Positions 24,838 to 36,294 of a stretch of DNA of 64,000 bases are shown piece after piece (position 1 is the stretch's first letter; every line of letters begins with the position of its first letter). A program made the position numbers and the translations under genes. This DNA comes from Linum tenue (Eukaryota > Streptophyta > Magnoliopsida > Malpighiales > Linaceae), in the NCBI GenBank assembly GCA_946122785.1, contig CAMGYJ010000002.1, positions 62,397,703 to 62,461,702 of the forward strand. Direction: 5' to 3'. The notes under the pieces were generated by a model that did not search any database, was not told the origin of the DNA, and was given only the letters and a program-made list of their open reading frames with translations.

Positions 24838-25089
24838 TTCCTTTTGTTTCTTTTAAGTTGAGAATATTTGCCGACCCATAGAGAATCTCCTCACCTAATC
24901 AATGTTTTAATCCTATATATTATCGCATTAACATATATACACGTACTCTCTTCCATTAGTCTTCCTTTTGTTTCTTTTGAGTTCAGAATATTTGTGCGAC
25001 CAATATATAGTTTGTCAGCTAATCAAAGTTTTAATCATATATATATATATTATCGTACTAGTCACGGGCCCGGCCGATTGGCCTAATTC
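24838..25089. repeat. Imperfect tandem duplication of a peptide-gene upstream segment
   Basis: CTTCCTTTTGTTTCTTT plus about 100 bp occurs at about 24,838 and again at about 24,961, diverged. The second copy ends at CGGGCCCGGCCGATTGGCC, found nowhere else in the window, and then joins block E. Confidence 0.5.
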
Positions 25090-25650
25090 AAAGGGGAGGA
25101 GGAGAGTCGGCCATATATATTGTTCTTTGTACTGTTGTTCAACATCAAGCAATAACTATCAATAGCTAGGAGAGTCTTTAGGATCTCCCGTGGATTAGTC
25201 CTGAACCTTTCAGGGATATCACGTAAAACCGAGTTTTTGTCGTTCATATTTCGTTTCTTAACATGGTATCATAATTATTTGGTTCTCCATAACCTCCCGA
25301 AGCACATAGAGCTACACATTCACTATATTCGGGACTTGGTCCGTGCTGGTGTTATTTAGCTTCGTCACATCTCACGGGTTAAAGTATAGTATTATGTCCG
25401 AAAGATCAGTCAATTTATGGTCTGAATAGCGTTTTCATACTCAGGGTATGTGGTACCCTGGATTTCACCCTGGGTGCCGTAGAACTCCCCATATATATAT
25501 ATCTCGAAGTTTGATTTAATAAAAAATAAAAATTGACCGTTGAGATTGGCCGGAACTCATCTAAGTACATCAAACGGCTAGATCACCTGACGTATACTAT
25601 ACGCCTGACATACATCAGCCATCACCATATATATATATATATATATATTC
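25090..25650 (+). repeat. Block E copy 2 (copia-like LTR end and primer-binding site)
   Basis: Matches 3,170-3,720. The primer-binding region at 25,264 reads TGGTATCATA, one base away from the copy at 3,347. It ends in a TA-dinucleotide run (25,627-25,648) that is longer than at 3,711. Confidence 0.6.
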
Positions 25651-27165
25651 CAGCCAAGAGTATATATATATATGCATACGGAATCAAGTTAGATTTACAG
25701 ATCCAAATCGATGGAGGAAACTAATTTCGTGATGGAGAATGATAAAGTATACTAGTTAGCGTTATTGAAAGTCGACGAGTAAAACAACATCGACGGTGGG
25801 GTGACATTGTCGTTTCTTCTGAAGCGTTATATAAACGATGTTCAAGACAGAGTGGTGCGAGTTTCGTTCGTATAGCTTGGTTGCCCAATCAGTGACACTT
25901 GTTAACAATAGCATCATCACAACTTTGACAGTGATGCGATGGTAAGCAACGATGTTGAGCACCAATTTGGAATAATAATATCACAATAAAGATCCATTTG
26001 GTTGCGACTTCATTTGCCGTATAAGATATGCCATCGAGGGGCTTAGGTAACCTTTTGGAGTATTAGATCGTGGAAAATATGTATACCACCAGAATGCATG
26101 GTTCACTATTATGGGTTAAACCACGATGAGGGTGGTTCACTATTTGCGAAACATAACGGTGGCTCTAGAGGTGGTGTGACATAGCCAAGCCAGTTATGAA
26201 GCCCAGCGTAGATTATTCACGTTGGGTCCGATGCATTTTGACTCATGTGAAATAATGTAGCCGAGACCGTTGTTGTTCGACTAAGTTTCAGATTAGCCAA
26301 ATGGTTTCTCATACGTGATTTTCACACGACAATACTACGTCACATGGAAGGTAACCTAGATGATGAATAGAAGGGGAGAATGTGGATACAAACGCGGGGA
26401 TTACTACGTCGACTCTAGAGATAGCTTCCAATAAATATCTAAAACGATGTGAAGCTTGTGACGAAAAATCAATCTCTTTGGTATAAATCAAGTACCACAT
26501 TGCCAACACGATAGAAAGAACCTATGTATATATTTGTTCACCAACCTCCATTAGTATGAGGACTTTTCGAAAGGAACTCAAAAGTAAACCCCGTATGGAC
26601 TGACCTTAAGCAAACAATATCATGTCAATAAATTAGTCTATTTCGAGAAGGGATATCAGAGACTTGTTTTAAATTTCGAATTTGGGGCTTTATACTTTAA
26701 GTTTGTTGCATCCTCCTTTTGTGACTTGAAGATTCGAGATTTATGCATCTGTCCCACGAATAGAATGAGTTATACGTCTTTCTGGTTGGCCAAGTAGAAA
26801 TCTGCATAGGATAATTTCGTGTATGGCAGGGCATGTCGATACAAGGTGTTTGACGGCGCAACATAGTAGCCAATGGAAGGAAATTAAGTTCGTGGTCCTA
26901 GTCCTCGTTCGAACATTGCTAGTAGAAGTGTGGACCAAGAAACAATTGTTTGGTTCTATATGATCCCTTTGTGGGTTCTTTTTTAAATCAGAGTATTTGT
27001 TATTGGACGAGTATTTGTAGAGTTTCGACATTGCACCGCTAGAAAAGCTCATTTCAATGATAGCTATATTCATAAAATTAAAAAGGTATATATTTTTTTT
27101 TTATTTCAATAGCGATATTGTACTGCTATGATAGGCATTAATAATATTCGAGCCCATTTGAGCAA
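25651..27165. repeat. C-type leader and X repeat copy 7, first part
   Basis: Interrupted at AGCAA (27,161-27,165) by the Athila composite and resumed at 44,776. The uninterrupted sister copies read GAGCAATTGTCCG at this place. Confidence 0.7.
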
Positions 27166-28522
27166 TGACTCGACTCTACTGTCACCCTAGGAATTGGCCA
27201 AGTGAAACCACTTCCTAAAGCGTAGTATAGCGGGTTAGGTTTATATGTCAACCCGGGTCCTAGATTTGCTGACTACTCAGTGAGTTCTTGTTATCTAGCG
27301 ATAAAACTGGAGTGCAAGTCTAAACTACCAAACAAACAAAGCAAGTAAACTGGTTGTATTCAGGTTAAAGAGGTCACCCGGATATGGTTCCCCCTAGTCT
27401 GCAGTTAAGCCGGATTGTAATTACCAAGTTCAGTTTCTATGAAGATTATACTGCGGAAGGTTCTTAAACAGCCTGAAGTCTCGACTAAAGGTCTTCAGAC
27501 CCTCTCAATCTGACTCTCTAGCGGGCGACTAATCTCCACCGGAGTCGACAGATTGAGGCCCTAAGAACAAAACCTCCACTACCGGAGTAAATCCGGTACA
27601 GAATAGTGAGTTGGCTCCTCGACTAAAGTCACCAACTCCCTACCTTCAATCAAGGATACTCTATTAACCTAGGCAGATATTCTCATTCTAGGTTAAAGCA
27701 GAAACAACAGGAATTTGATCAGGATTCAAGTCATTCAATCATAAAACCTCAATCGAATATAATCAATCACAGAATCAGTACTTGGGTTCATACAATCAAT
27801 CTCAACATACAGAACTAGGGTTTCCCACACCCAGATGAATGGGAGAACTACTCCATGAAGAGAGAAGCAAAAGCAGAATCAGATGCGGAAATCATACTGA
27901 GAAGATGGATTTCTGCTCCTGGACGTTGAATCGGCACTTCTTCAAGCTCAAACCAAGCTCCAATGGTGTTGAAGATCGATCTAGGGCACTTGGAGACTCT
28001 CGTTCGTCGCTTTCTCTCTCTAGGAATCGTTCTATCTCTCTAAAACTCGAATCCCCTCTCAATTTGGCTGAAATCTGCCTAAAAGGGCATCATTGGCCAA
28101 AACACGGTCGAGGGCACGGCCGTGTTTTGCCTCAGCCCGCCCGTGTTTTGCCTCAGCCTTAAAAGCACGGCCACGGGCAGCTTGAAAACACGGTCGTGTT
28201 CAGGCTAAAACACGGCCGTGTTTTCCTCAGGCCTGCCCGTTTTTTTTAGGTTGTGCACGCCACCCTTGGAAGCCTCGGCCTAAAAAGCACGGTCACAGGA
28301 ACACGGCCGTGTTCTGAGGGCCTCCTGCCCGTGTTCTGGCCCTGGCTCGTCCAAACGACTTCCAAACGATCCGAAACTCGTGCTTGGCCTTCCCTTTGAC
28401 GCCTGGGACCTGAAATAGGACAAAATAGCACAACCCGGCGTAAAATAGGCCAAAACACACAACCATGCTCCGCAAATGGATACAAAATAGGGGTAAAAAA
28501 TCATGTAATTATATCGTTATCA
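27166..28522 (-). repeat. LTR-A1 (1,357 bp)
   Basis: TG...CA ends. On the minus strand it begins right after the polypurine tract TTAAGTGTGGGGGAGTT (28,523-28,539). By eye about five substitutions separate it from LTR-A2 over 1.33 kb, which points to a young element. It contains AACACGGCCGTGTT palindromes at 28,207-28,224 and near 28,303. Confidence 0.88.
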
Positions 28523-30034
28523 AACTCCCCCACACTTAACCGTTTGCTTGTCCCTAAGCAAACCAAGTCAGACACCAGGTAAGCTTGAGACATTTCAATC
28601 AAGCAGGCTCAAGGGCAAATCGTATCGGCATAAAACACGTGGATCATACTGGCTTTCGATCATCAACACATGGCAACTCGAACGACAACCTAGACAACCA
28701 CCACAGATGACATTCGAATGCAATAGAGTCGAGCAAAGGAAGAGTTCTTTCATGTTCACCAACCAACATAGACTTGACTCACTCACTTGTTCAAAACAGT
28801 CATATCATGCACAAAGCTCAAGACATCAGAATTAAGACCGAGCAATCTAGGTCCTCACCGGGGTAAAGAGTATAGAGAAAATGAAGAAATGAATCGCTCA
28901 CTCTCGACCAGTGGGGTCAGGACAATATGATGCGAAAAATGCGCATGCTTCTTCTCTCAATCCCTAACGTCTCTTCACCATGAATGCAGCCTCTAAATGC
29001 TAGAGTTCACATAAGGGGGTGTCACCACTAACTAATCCGGAGGTCTTAGACACAGGTTCAAATGACTGGCTAGGGTCTTGGACATGGGGAAAAGGCCTTT
29101 TAAGTGGTGGAAGTATTCATAGCAAAAGGTTCCACATTTTCCAAACACACAATCACAGTCAAACAACCCGGTATTTTCTTTCTGCTATTCTGCATTACTC
29201 AATATCTTAAGAGCACAAGAGCGAAGGAGGCATAAACATCAGTATTTCCAAGCCAGACTGCTAAGAAACACTACTTACTGGGCATTATTCAGATTTTTAG
29301 TAGTGGCTCTCTTTTGCTTTCAATTTTTTTCTTTGTTTTTCTTTCATTTTTCTTTTCATTTCTTAAGAGAGCCACCACTCCTGCACATATTTCAAACATC
29401 CGCCCAACTTTTAAGCACTACCTCCAACACTCACATAGACTTTAGCAGAAACAGCAGAGAATTTATAAAAACCACACTGTGGAACCTTCTACAAGATGCA
29501 ACAAGGGTGATTTTTTCCATTATAGACCAAAAGAAAGGATAACACACGGCTCAAAGGGGCTGACTAGGGGATATGACACATCAGGACAGTCAGTTTTGGG
29601 CGTGGGCTAATCCTATGCCCCCATCATTTTAGCTAGTGACAACGTGAATGCTACATTTCATGGAAGAGGGGTCTATCGCACAAGAAAGAAACGAGCAGGC
29701 TCAAATCTCACATGGCTACCTATATGCTCTATCCCACATTCTAATTCCCTGAACTAGATGCATAACTGACTGTCAAAAGCAAGTGATCAAATACAAGTCG
29801 CAGTTGGTAAGCAAACAGTCGAAAACTGAACCCCTACACAACTCTACTACACATCTCAGTCATCGTAATAGGCTATCTTAGTCACACTCAAGTTTTCATG
29901 CATCGAGTCAAAAGCCATAATTCTCTAATCACATCCACAATGCCAATACGATCAAATATCAAGCAAACAGCCGTGCTTGGAGCCCTCAAATCTCAAGATT
30001 TGGACAGTGGACTAGGCTCCAAGCACCCATACAC
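28523..30034 (-). other. Non-coding 3' part of Athila composite
   Basis: No convincing ORF. Bounded by the polypurine tract at 28,523-28,539 and by the structured motif at 29,973-30,026. Includes a pyrimidine-rich run (about 29,300-29,360). The small frames seen here lack domains. Confidence 0.55.
29973..30026 (-). ncRNA. Two-stem RNA motif, copy 1
   Basis: On the minus (sense) strand: a 12-bp outer stem (29,973-29,984 with 30,015-30,026), a 12-nt bulge TAGTCCACTGTC, a 6-bp inner stem (29,987-29,992 with 29,997-30,002), loop TTGA, then AG closing the other side. All pairs are Watson-Crick. Read as an RNA structural element inside retrotransposon transcripts; function unknown. Confidence 0.6.
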
Positions 30035-30218
30035 CCGTTCCAAATAATACAAAGAACCCCCCCCCCCCCCCACACTTAAATGCGACAATGTCCTCAATGG
30101 AGCAGAGGGAAGGGGAACGATGTTACCGTGAAAGCAGGAACGGAGATCGAGAGGTAGATCGGACAATAGCAGAGGACTGGGAGTGGACCCAGTCCGAGGG
30201 CGACCAGCCAGAGTCACA
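30035..30218 (-). repeat. Duplicated Athila 3' UTR segment, with C16-like run
   Basis: About 170 bp from CCCGTTCCAAATAATAC to CCCAGTCCGAGG match 34,765-34,921 almost exactly. The C run at about 30,058-30,073 is about twice as long as at 34,789. The segment is joined at 30,219 to an LTR-B fragment. Confidence 0.75.
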
Positions 30219-30709
30219 GGGCACGGCCGTGCTTTGCCTCAGCCCGCCCGTGTTTTCAGCTCGAGTTGGCCAAACTCAAATCAGCTCTCGGCAGTAAAAA
30301 CACGGTCACAGAACACGGCCGTGTTCTGAAGGCCTACTGCCCGTGTTTTCACTGCCGAGCCTGTTCAATGCTTCGTTTCTCCCTCGTCCGGACTCCGAAT
30401 CAGTCGCCGTTTGATCCCAGACGCTCGTAGTCTCGTCCTCTTTCATTTCATAACAAGCTTGCATGATTCTTTGTTCATGAAGTGAGGTAGAAATCCATTC
30501 TTCTTCAGGTCATACCCGAGTTTCTTCTCCCGAATCGTCAATTGATCTCTGATTGACTTGAACTTTGCGCCTATGCTTCACTTTATGTGCTAGGACCTGA
30601 AATGTGACAAAGGAACACAACCTAGCATAAAATAGGCCAAAGACACGGTAATTCAAGCTCAAACAATCAAGAAACAAAGGGGAAAACATGTGCAAATACC
30701 GAGTCATCA
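30219..30709 (-). repeat. LTR-B fragment (U3 side, 491 bp)
   Basis: Collinear with 44,285-44,775 without any indel and apparently identical. Its TG end lies next to a polypurine tract (GTTAAGTGTGGGGGGATT, 30,710 onward), as expected for the start of a 3' LTR on the minus strand. The R/U5 part is missing. Confidence 0.82.
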
Positions 30710-32027
30710 AATCCCCCCACACTTAACTGTTTGCTTGTCCCCAAGCAAACCTAACTCAAACCAATGCAACTCTCCAGAGCTCTATAGCAACATACAACCC
30801 CGATCGTCGGTAGAGGATTTCCTAGATCATATAGCAGCTTACGAGGTCAACTGGTCTTCTAAGACGTTCCCTATCTCTCTCAATGCGAGTACAAGACTCA
30901 AGCCAGGATCATGAGAAGAAGTAGAAGTAAGACAGTCAGTTCATGGATAAAGGGACTCACACCATTCACAACCAAGGACTCGTTGTACCGGGGTGCTCTT
31001 TCACTTCATTTCACCGTTGGAACCCCTTTTTCTCACTTTCATTTACATTTTTTCTTTCATTTGGTGGAGTTCCAACTGCAGTCTTTTGCACGGTCGACCC
31101 TTATTAGTCGAGCAAGAGCAATTTCTGTACATCTGGCGCTCGCCAGAGTACTTCTTTTAACTCCTTTCCCTCAACTCGTGTGGAGGGTCAATGAAATTAA
31201 GGGGGTCGGAAGCTCTATCCGTGCCCTCAAAAACACATCCTCGAGTAGGCAAACCGCTAAACGGGTGGAAGTTTTTCTTGTACTAGAGACAGCTTAGCTT
31301 CACCTTGTAGGAGTACCCCACTAAGGATCACTAAAATCTCTTCCAAAACCCGATTTTGTGCAATGAACGGTGCCACACACGTTGGGCTTACCCCATGTTT
31401 AAGATTTAATGATTTTGACATGGAGGACCAACTGCTTCCTATTTTCCATATGAGCACCCTGTTCGATACACGAGTCCATAACACAATCCAAATAGAGTCA
31501 CCATTACCACATGAATTCAACGGTCTTAGCTCCACTAATTCACAAAATCAACTGACACAGCAGAGAGCTAGATAGGAAAAATCTTATACTTCAACATCCT
31601 CCATAGTGCTACACTACCTCCCTAGGTTGCACATTACTATAGAGACTGTCAATTCAAAGCATACTGAGCAGGCAATTTGCAAGGAAACACGTACTTGGAG
31701 CCCTCAAATTTAAAAATTTGGACAGTGGACTAGGCTCCAAGCACACAAACAGCCAAACATTCACCCGCATACATAATCGAACATCCCCCCACACTTAAGC
31801 ACGACATTGGCCTCAATGGAGGAACGATAAGGAGGGTAGAGCGAAGTTACCAGATCAAGGGTGAATGATGGTGGACGGGGCAGGCGGTGCATTCCAGGAA
31901 GAGAGAGTAATCAGAACACAAACACCACACAAAATCTCACAAAGGTTGAGTTATTGACTCTAAAATCAAATAACAAAACGGACTCAACCGAGGAGAAATA
32001 GATAAAGAAATGCAAACCGACTGGTTG
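30710..32027 (-). other. Non-coding internal part of the nested non-autonomous element
   Basis: Contains two AAGTGTGGGGGG tracts (about 30,715 and 31,785), the block CCATTGAGGCCAATGTCGTG (about 31,800-31,819) seen in Athila relatives after the coding region, and RNA motif copy 2. No convincing ORF. Confidence 0.55.
31691..31744 (-). ncRNA. Two-stem RNA motif, copy 2
   Basis: Same layout as copy 1. The bulge TAGTCCACTGTC and AG are unchanged. The outer stem keeps 12 pairs only if read on the minus strand, where one position is a G-U wobble. The inner stem is changed to CAAATTT/AAATTTG and still pairs. Confidence 0.6.
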
Positions 32028-32052
32028 GGTTGCCTCCCAACAAGCGCTTCTT
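32028..32052 (-). other. Athila post-coding conserved block
   Basis: On the minus strand AAGAAGCGCTTGTTGGGAGG then CAACC. The same block follows gag-pol at 37,560-37,584 with one or two changes. In both places it lies just downstream of the coding frame, which is typical of Athila-lineage elements. Confidence 0.6.
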
Positions 32053-32078
32053 TCACGTCGTGAGCCGGACGATGGCTC

Positions 32079-33293
32079 CTAAGTTTCGGTCCACCCCAGA
32101 ACCTCTTTGAAGTTGAGGTTCTCGTCAATGAGGTGGAGTCTCAAGTCACGAGCATGTGGTATGACAGGTGATGGAAGCTCGTGCACTTGATGCAGATGAA
32201 GTCTCCACCCTCGAGACCTCTTCTTCTCTTCTCTCGTCTCATTGCCCCAAACCAGATATGACAGCATCGATTGGCCACCATCGCGTCCACCAAGAGGGAC
32301 CGATGTCGATGTGGCCTTGGTCTGGCAAAGAGACACTGCAAATGGGTCCTTGCCAAGCAGTTCCTCGAAGTTTGGTGGAGATATCACATGTAACTCATGG
32401 CCGGTGCAAGCCTCTTCCACCTGAACTTCGTCCTCGGCCTGGACGCCAATTGCTCCTTCAACCTCCCTTCCTTCTTCATGTGGTATCACCCCTGGGAAAT
32501 GATCAAGAACTCCTCCTGCTTCGCTTTCGTCATCCTCCACAACCTCTTTCTGCACCCTTTCTTGCTCTTCTTCTTCTAGCACGGATTGGAGAGCAAGTTG
32601 CCAAGCAATTTCTTTCATGAGATCTTCTTGCATCTCCTCACTCATGCCCACCTCTTCAAAGCGCAGTGTGGGATGTGGGAAAGGGTGGTCGGCTACGACA
32701 GGACATTCCTGATCATGATCATCACGGGAGCTCTCCGTGACAACTTCTGTGTGCTCCCTAATGTCCGTGTAGCCTTCTTCTTCCTCCTCCTCTTCTTGTA
32801 TGGTAGCAGAAGGGTGATCTTGAGCAAGTTGTGCACAAACTTGCTCAACCCACTCTGTTTGCTTCGCTGAGCGTTGAACAGCCTCCTCCATATCACGGAG
32901 ATATGAGGGATCGGAAGAGGGAAGGGCCTGGATTTGAGGATCCATCCTGGAGCATGTTCTCTCACAGGCTCGAGTAAACTGCTCCAAGAGAAGCCTCAGT
33001 TCATAGTTTGGATCTGGCTGTGGAGTGTAGCATGGCTCAGCAGAATGGCCCGTGAAGGCCGCCATGGGTAACTCCAGCGCTGATGGCCCTTCTGGTTGTG
33101 GGAGGAAGTCTTCTTGGTAATGAGATTGTCCTTGATATGCCCAGGGGTCAGATTGTTCTCCATAGAAAGGGGGTTGGTACTGGAACCCGAATCCATAGTC
33201 TTCTCCTCCTTGATTGCTCCAGGGGGTCTCGGGGTAATACCACTCGGATGGTGGTGGATACCCCCAATGATTGGAGAAGCCATGAGGATCCAT
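32079..33293 (-). CDS. 404-aa ORF of nested non-autonomous Athila-like element
   Basis: An uninterrupted 404-codon frame starting 114 bp inside the primer-binding site at 33,407, which is the gag position. The N-terminus (about residues 1-75) is rich in Tyr, Trp, Pro and Gln (MDPHGFSNHWGYPPPSEWYY). A helical part (about 95-160) contains ELRLLLEQFTRACERTC. The centre (about 165-300) is strongly acidic with runs of Glu. There is no zinc knuckle, protease, RT or integrase. An aromatic N-terminus followed by an acidic coiled region is seen in ORFs of non-autonomous Athila relatives; I infer a Gag-related or regulatory protein. Open status suggests recent activity. Not assignable to a named gene. 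Confidence 0.6.
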   Translation of the reverse strand: MDPHGFSNHWGYPPPSEWYYPETPWSNQGGEDYGFGFQYQPPFYGEQSDPWAYQGQSHYQEDFLPQPEGPSALELPMAAFTGHSAEPCYTPQPDPNYELRLLLEQFTRACERTCSRMDPQIQALPSSDPSYLRDMEEAVQRSAKQTEWVEQVCAQLAQDHPSATIQEEEEEEEGYTDIREHTEVVTESSRDDHDQECPVVADHPFPHPTLRFEEVGMSEEMQEDLMKEIAWQLALQSVLEEEEQERVQKEVVEDDESEAGGVLDHFPGVIPHEEGREVEGAIGVQAEDEVQVEEACTGHELHVISPPNFEELLGKDPFAVSLCQTKATSTSVPLGGRDGGQSMLSYLVWGNETREEKKRSRGWRLHLHQVHELPSPVIPHARDLRLHLIDENLNFKEVLGWTET

Positions 33294-33406
33294 GATTCAG
33301 ATCTGCACCAACAAAAACAAAAACACCCAAGTGAAAAGCAAGGGTGGAAAACAAAAGAAAAACGCTAAAGTAACAAACTTCTGCCTTTCCTAATAATCTA
33401 GAAATT

Positions 33407-33423
33407 CCCCGGCAACGGCGCCA
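33407..33423 (-). promoter_or_regulatory. Primer-binding site, nested element
   Basis: TGGCGCCGTTGCCGGGG on the minus strand, complementary to a tRNA-Asp 3' end, 6 bp inside LTR-A2. Confidence 0.85.
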
Positions 33424-33429
33424 AAAACT

Positions 33430-34764
33430 TGACTCGACTCTACTGTCACCCTAGGAATTGGCCAAGTGAAACCACTTCCTAAAGCGTAGTATAGCGGGTT
33501 AGGTTTATATGTCAACCCGGGTCCTAGATTTGCTGACTACTCAGTGAGTTCTTGTTATCTAGCGATAAAACTGGAGTGCAAGTCTAAACTACCAAACAAA
33601 CAAAGCAAGTAAACTGGTTGTATTCAGGTTAAAGAGGTCACCCGGATATGGTTCCCCCTAGTCTGCAGTTAAGCCGGATTGTAATTACCAAGTTCAGTTT
33701 CTATGAAGATTATACTGCGGAAGGTTCTTAAACAGCCTGAAGTCTCGACTAAAGGTCTTCAGACCCTCTCAATCTGACTCTCTAGCGGGCGACTAACCTC
33801 CACCGGAGTCGACAGATTGAGGCCCTAAGAACAAAACCTCCACTACCGGAGTAAATCCGGTACAGAATAGTGAGTTGGCTCCTCGACTAAAGTCACCAAC
33901 TCCCTACCTTCAATCAAGGATACTCTATTAACCTAGGCAGATATTCTCATTCTAGGTTAAAGCAGAAACAACAGGAATTTGATCAGGATTCAAGTCATTC
34001 AATCATAAAACCTCAATCGAATATAATCAATCACAGAATCAGTACTTGGGTTCATACAATCAATCTCAACATACAGAACTAGGGTTTCCCACACCCAGAT
34101 GAATGGGAGAACTACTCCATGAAGAGAGAAGCAAAAGCATAATCAGATGCGGAAATCATACTGAGAAGATGGATTTCTGCTCCTGGACGTTGAATCGGCA
34201 CTTCTCCAAGCTCAAACCAAGCTCCAATGGTGTTGAAGATCGATCTAGGGCACTTGGAGACTCTCGTTCGTCGCTTTCTCTCTCTAGGAATCGTTCTATC
34301 TCTCTAAAACTCGAATCCCCTCTCAATTTGGCTGAAATCTGCCTAAAAGGGCATCATTGGCCAAAACACGGTCGAGGGCACGGCCGTGTTTTGCCTCAGC
34401 CCGCCCGTGTTTTGCCTCAGCCTTAAAAGCACGGCCACGGGCAGCTTGAAAACACGGTCGTGTTCAGGCTAAAACACGGCCGTGTTTTCCTCAGGCCTGC
34501 CCGTGTTTTTTAGGTTGTGCACGCCACCCTTGGAAGCCTCGGCCTAAAAAGCACGGTCACAGGAACACGGCCGTGTTCTGAGGGCCTCCTGCCCGTGTTC
34601 TGGCCCTGGCTCGTCCAAACGACTTCCAAACGATCCGAAACTCGTGCTTGGCCTTCCCTTTGACGCCTGGGACCTGAAATAGGACAAAATAGCACAACCC
34701 GGCGTAAAATAGGCCAAAACACACAACCATGCTCCGCAAATGGATACGAAATAGGGGTAAAAAA
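33430..34764 (-). repeat. LTR-A2, 5' LTR of nested element, truncated
   Basis: Matches LTR-A1 from its TGACTCG end through GGGGTAAAAAA, but the last 22 bp of A1 (TCATGTAATTATATCGTTAT plus CA) are missing. At 34,765 it is replaced by CCCGTTCCAAATAATAC from the Athila 3' UTR. The junction is not an LTR terminus. Confidence 0.82.
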
Positions 34765-35079
34765 CCCGTTCCAAATAATACAAAGAACCCCCCCACACTT
34801 AAATGCGACAATGTCCTCAATGGAGCAGAGGGAAGGGGAACGATGTTACCGTGAAAGCAGGAACAGAGATCGAGAGGTAGATCGGACAATAGCAGAGGAC
34901 TGGGAGTGGACCCAGTCCGAGGCACAAAGCTAGAGTCACACAAGAGACACACTGGGTGATAGAACCGAAGTTCCGAGTCTACAATCCAAAATAAAAGAAA
35001 ACAAATCCAAAAGAAACAACAAAAACATGGAGTCTCAGTCTGGAAATGGAATCACGATCAGAACCAGGTGCTCGCGCCA
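34765..35079 (-). other. 3' UTR after the ATHILA ORF
   Basis: Contains TTTAAGTGTGGGGGGG (about 34,788-34,803 in reverse), a polypurine-like tract, and CCATTGAGGACATTGTC. Its outer 157 bp are repeated at 30,035-30,207. Confidence 0.65.
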
Positions 35080-36294
35080 CTAGCAGTCATCGCCACCATC
35101 GCCGGAAGGTGGTGGGTACTGGTCCTCAAACCCCGGGGACTGGACGAAAGGATAATGAACGGCGCCCGGGTCCATGCCCAGGTAGGACATGATGTAGTGC
35201 TGGCCGGACATCAGACGACGGCCGCGGTCCCGCTCGCGATCCAGGCGGGTGTGAATGAGTTCCTGGCCGGCCAGGATGCGCTCGTTCTGCTGAGCGAGAG
35301 CCGCTAACTGATCGGAGATGGGCACCACCACTGGTGGAGGAGACCGGGGGGCAGCAGCGGGGCTCGCGGGAGCCTGAGCATGAGGAGTGGCGCGGCGAGG
35401 AACCCGGCGAGATCCAGCAGCGCTGGACTCTGGCTGGTCGCCCTCGGCGGGCGCAGGTGGCTGGGGAAACCCCGCAATCCAGTGAACACGCCCCTGGCGG
35501 GCCACCAGGTGCTGATGACGGAGGGTGGCCTCACTGAGTGGAGTGGGTTCGTGGACCAGAGTCATCCCGGTGATGTCGACCCCGTAGTAGCGAGCGAGGG
35601 CCGTGATGACCGGGCCACAGACAAGGGCGCGACTCGGGCTGGCAGCAGCTTTCGCGAACGTCCGGGCGACCACCGAGCCCAGCTGGATGGTGTCCTCAGA
35701 GCGACCCATCGCCTCCATGAACCACAGGGTCCGGAGGGTGACCCGGTTGGCCGAGCCCTTGCTGGGGGTGTAGGAGGCGCACAACAAGTGGTTAAGGATG
35801 CGCCACTCAGGTCGGAGGAGAGAGTCGCGCGTCTGGCTGGCGACGTACTCCACATCCACATAGTCAGGATGACAGATCCGCCGGAAGTACGCCTGGCAGG
35901 GAAAATCGGTGGGATCGGTGATGTCTAAGCGCAGGGCCCCATCGCTGGCGTGGGGGGAATTCACCCGGAGTGCATTGGCGAATTCCCAGTAGCTGATGGA
36001 GTGCTCGACCCCGCCAAGTGTGAATTGAACGGCGTTACTGTGGTCGGCATTCCCCCTCTGGTTGTGGCGGAAGGAGGCATAGAACTCCCAGACGAGCTCT
36101 TGATAAGTGGGCTCAGCAAGGCAGAGCAGGCGCCGCCAACCATACGCCCGCACAGCGGCCTCCATCTGCGGCCGGGCGTGAAGGCCATCGAACACCGCAA
36201 AATCAAGGTGCAGGTGCTCGGGGATGGTGCGGGTGCGGATAGTCCGCAGTGCATGGCGCTGGGTGATGCTCAACTGGTCTAGGTAGTCTTCCAT
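35080..36294 (-). CDS. ATHILA ORF (env-position protein of Athila element)
   Basis: I start at the ATG at 36,294 (MEDYLDQLSITQ, 404 residues); the frame is open a further 55 codons upstream, but that part is hydrophobic and looks untranslated. The protein resembles the Arabidopsis retrotransposon ORF-1 (ATHILA) family: FDGLHARPQMEAAVRAYGWR, then LAEPTYQELVWEFYASF, FTLGGVEHSISYWEFANAL, and RPEWRILNHLLCASYTPSKG. The C-terminus is Pro/Ala-rich with a basic stretch and a short coiled region. An acceptor-like TTGTGCTATGCAG|G ends at 36,299, four bases before the ATG, fitting expression from a spliced subgenomic RNA as proposed for env-position ORFs in this lineage. No clear transmembrane envelope segment is visible in the 404-residue form. 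Role unknown. Confidence 0.75.
   Translation of the reverse strand: MEDYLDQLSITQRHALRTIRTRTIPEHLHLDFAVFDGLHARPQMEAAVRAYGWRRLLCLAEPTYQELVWEFYASFRHNQRGNADHSNAVQFTLGGVEHSISYWEFANALRVNSPHASDGALRLDITDPTDFPCQAYFRRICHPDYVDVEYVASQTRDSLLRPEWRILNHLLCASYTPSKGSANRVTLRTLWFMEAMGRSEDTIQLGSVVARTFAKAAASPSRALVCGPVITALARYYGVDITGMTLVHEPTPLSEATLRHQHLVARQGRVHWIAGFPQPPAPAEGDQPESSAAGSRRVPRRATPHAQAPASPAAAPRSPPPVVVPISDQLAALAQQNERILAGQELIHTRLDRERDRGRRLMSGQHYIMSYLGMDPGAVHYPFVQSPGFEDQYPPPSGDGGDDC

Noticed and set aside
29973..30026. Known self-cleaving ribozyme (hammerhead or twister) for the two-stem motif
   Set aside because: No CUGAUGA/GAAA hammerhead core, and the bulge does not fit the twister consensus as I know it. 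Left as unclassified.
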